Source of the DNA: an uncultured Bacteroidales bacterium
GTDB lineage: Bacteria > Bacteroidota > Bacteroidia > Bacteroidales > UBA932
Assembly (NCBI GenBank): GCA_947305045.1
Contig: CAMZCW010000132.1
Location: forward strand, 1 to 6,531
Length of the DNA: 6,531 nucleotides
Direction of reading: 5' to 3'
Shown: positions 6,278 to 6,531 of the stretch, one piece after another
Position numbering within the stretch: position 1 is the first letter of the stretch
Layout of the letters: each line of letters starts with the position of its first letter
Notes under the pieces: model-generated
Seen by the model: the letters and a program-made list of their open reading frames with translations, nothing else
Databases searched by the model: none
What the model was told of the DNA's origin: nothing
Made by a program: the position numbers and the translations under genes

Positions 6278-6531
6278 ATTGCAAAACTCTCTGAGAAAAT
6301 TGGGTATGCGCTGGGTGATGCCGCTGCCAGCGGCATTACCTGGAAAGTGATGTCCATCGCATTCCCGTTCTTTTTCACCAACGTCTTCGGCCTCACCGTG
6401 GCCGACACTGCAGCCCTCATGCTGGTGGCCCGCCTCTTCGACGTGGTCACCGACCCGCTCATGGGCGCCATCGCCGACCGCACCCAGTCCCGCTGGGGCA
6501 CCTATCGGCCCTGGCTCCTGTTCGGCGCCAT
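6278..6531 (+). CDS. MelB-like GPH-family sugar:cation symporter, N-terminal part, probable ATT start
   Basis: The open frame runs off the window end and encodes the start of a glycoside-pentoside-hexuronide:cation symporter, an inner-membrane carrier of 12 helices that moves a sugar with Na+ or H+. If ATT at 6278 is read as Met, the protein begins MAKLSEKIGYALGDAAASG, a typical family N-terminus. Helix I is about 17-38 and helix II about 42-62. RLFDVVTDP holds Asp55 and Asp59, matching by position the cation-site aspartates of E. coli MelB; Asp14 corresponds to MelB Asp19. The loop SRWGTYRPW (71-79) is the conserved cytoplasmic loop after helix II. No ATG, GTG or TTG lies in frame between the upstream stops (TAA TAG, 6248-6253) and the conserved region; the first are GTG 6347 and ATG 6350, inside helix I. 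A purine-rich AGAGAAAA at 6266-6273 could serve as the ribosome site. It follows the GH3 gene by 135 bases and likely imports its product. Confidence 0.85.
   Translation, partial: MAKLSEKIGYALGDAAASGITWKVMSIAFPFFFTNVFGLTVADTAALMLVARLFDVVTDPLMGAIADRTQSRWGTYRPWLLFGA

Noticed and set aside
1..6531. CRISPR array, tRNA, rRNA, insertion sequence or phage genes
   Set aside because: No regularly spaced repeats, cloverleaf-like sequences, transposase or integrase motifs were seen on either strand.

Overview
The window looks like chromosomal DNA of a member of the Bacteroidota, most likely a G+C-rich Bacteroidales. The evidence is the Bacteroidota-type promoter element TAnnTTTG upstream of three genes, a DUF4783 protein (a family I know mainly from this phylum) beside rlmH, and short interspersed repeats of a kind I recall from these genomes. 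Genus and species cannot be assigned from the sequence.

Layout, left to right. (1) 1-455, minus strand: the 23S rRNA methyltransferase gene rlmH, lacking only its last few codons at the window edge, with a good promoter at 514-544. (2) 557-1015, plus strand: a small secreted DUF4783 protein, divergent from rlmH. (3) 1016-1048: a perfect 14-bp hairpin that ends both this gene and the convergent gene that follows. (4) 1052-3727, minus strand: a large MscS-family mechanosensitive channel with a big periplasmic N-terminal domain and about 11-12 membrane segments. (5) 3728-3799: a 72-bp divergent control region with one TAnnTTTG element on each strand. (6) 3800-6142, plus strand: a family 3 glycoside hydrolase (BglX-like beta-glucosidase) with signal peptide. 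(7) 6138-6241: a repeat cluster of two direct copies and one inverted copy that folds into a long hairpin. (8) 6278-window end, plus strand: the N-terminal 84 codons of a MelB-like GPH-family sugar:cation symporter, which appears to lack an ATG, GTG or TTG start and probably begins at ATT.

Functionally, the left part is housekeeping (ribosome modification, osmotic protection by the channel). The right part is a probable small glycoside-use pair: the exported hydrolase releases sugar outside the cytoplasm and the symporter takes it up with Na+ or H+. No SusC/SusD genes or regulator are visible here.

I found no evidence of a wholly new defence or mobile system. The points most worth a second look are the ATT start of the symporter, the repeat/hairpin cluster between hydrolase and symporter, and an interspersed repeat that has become part of the hydrolase coding sequence.
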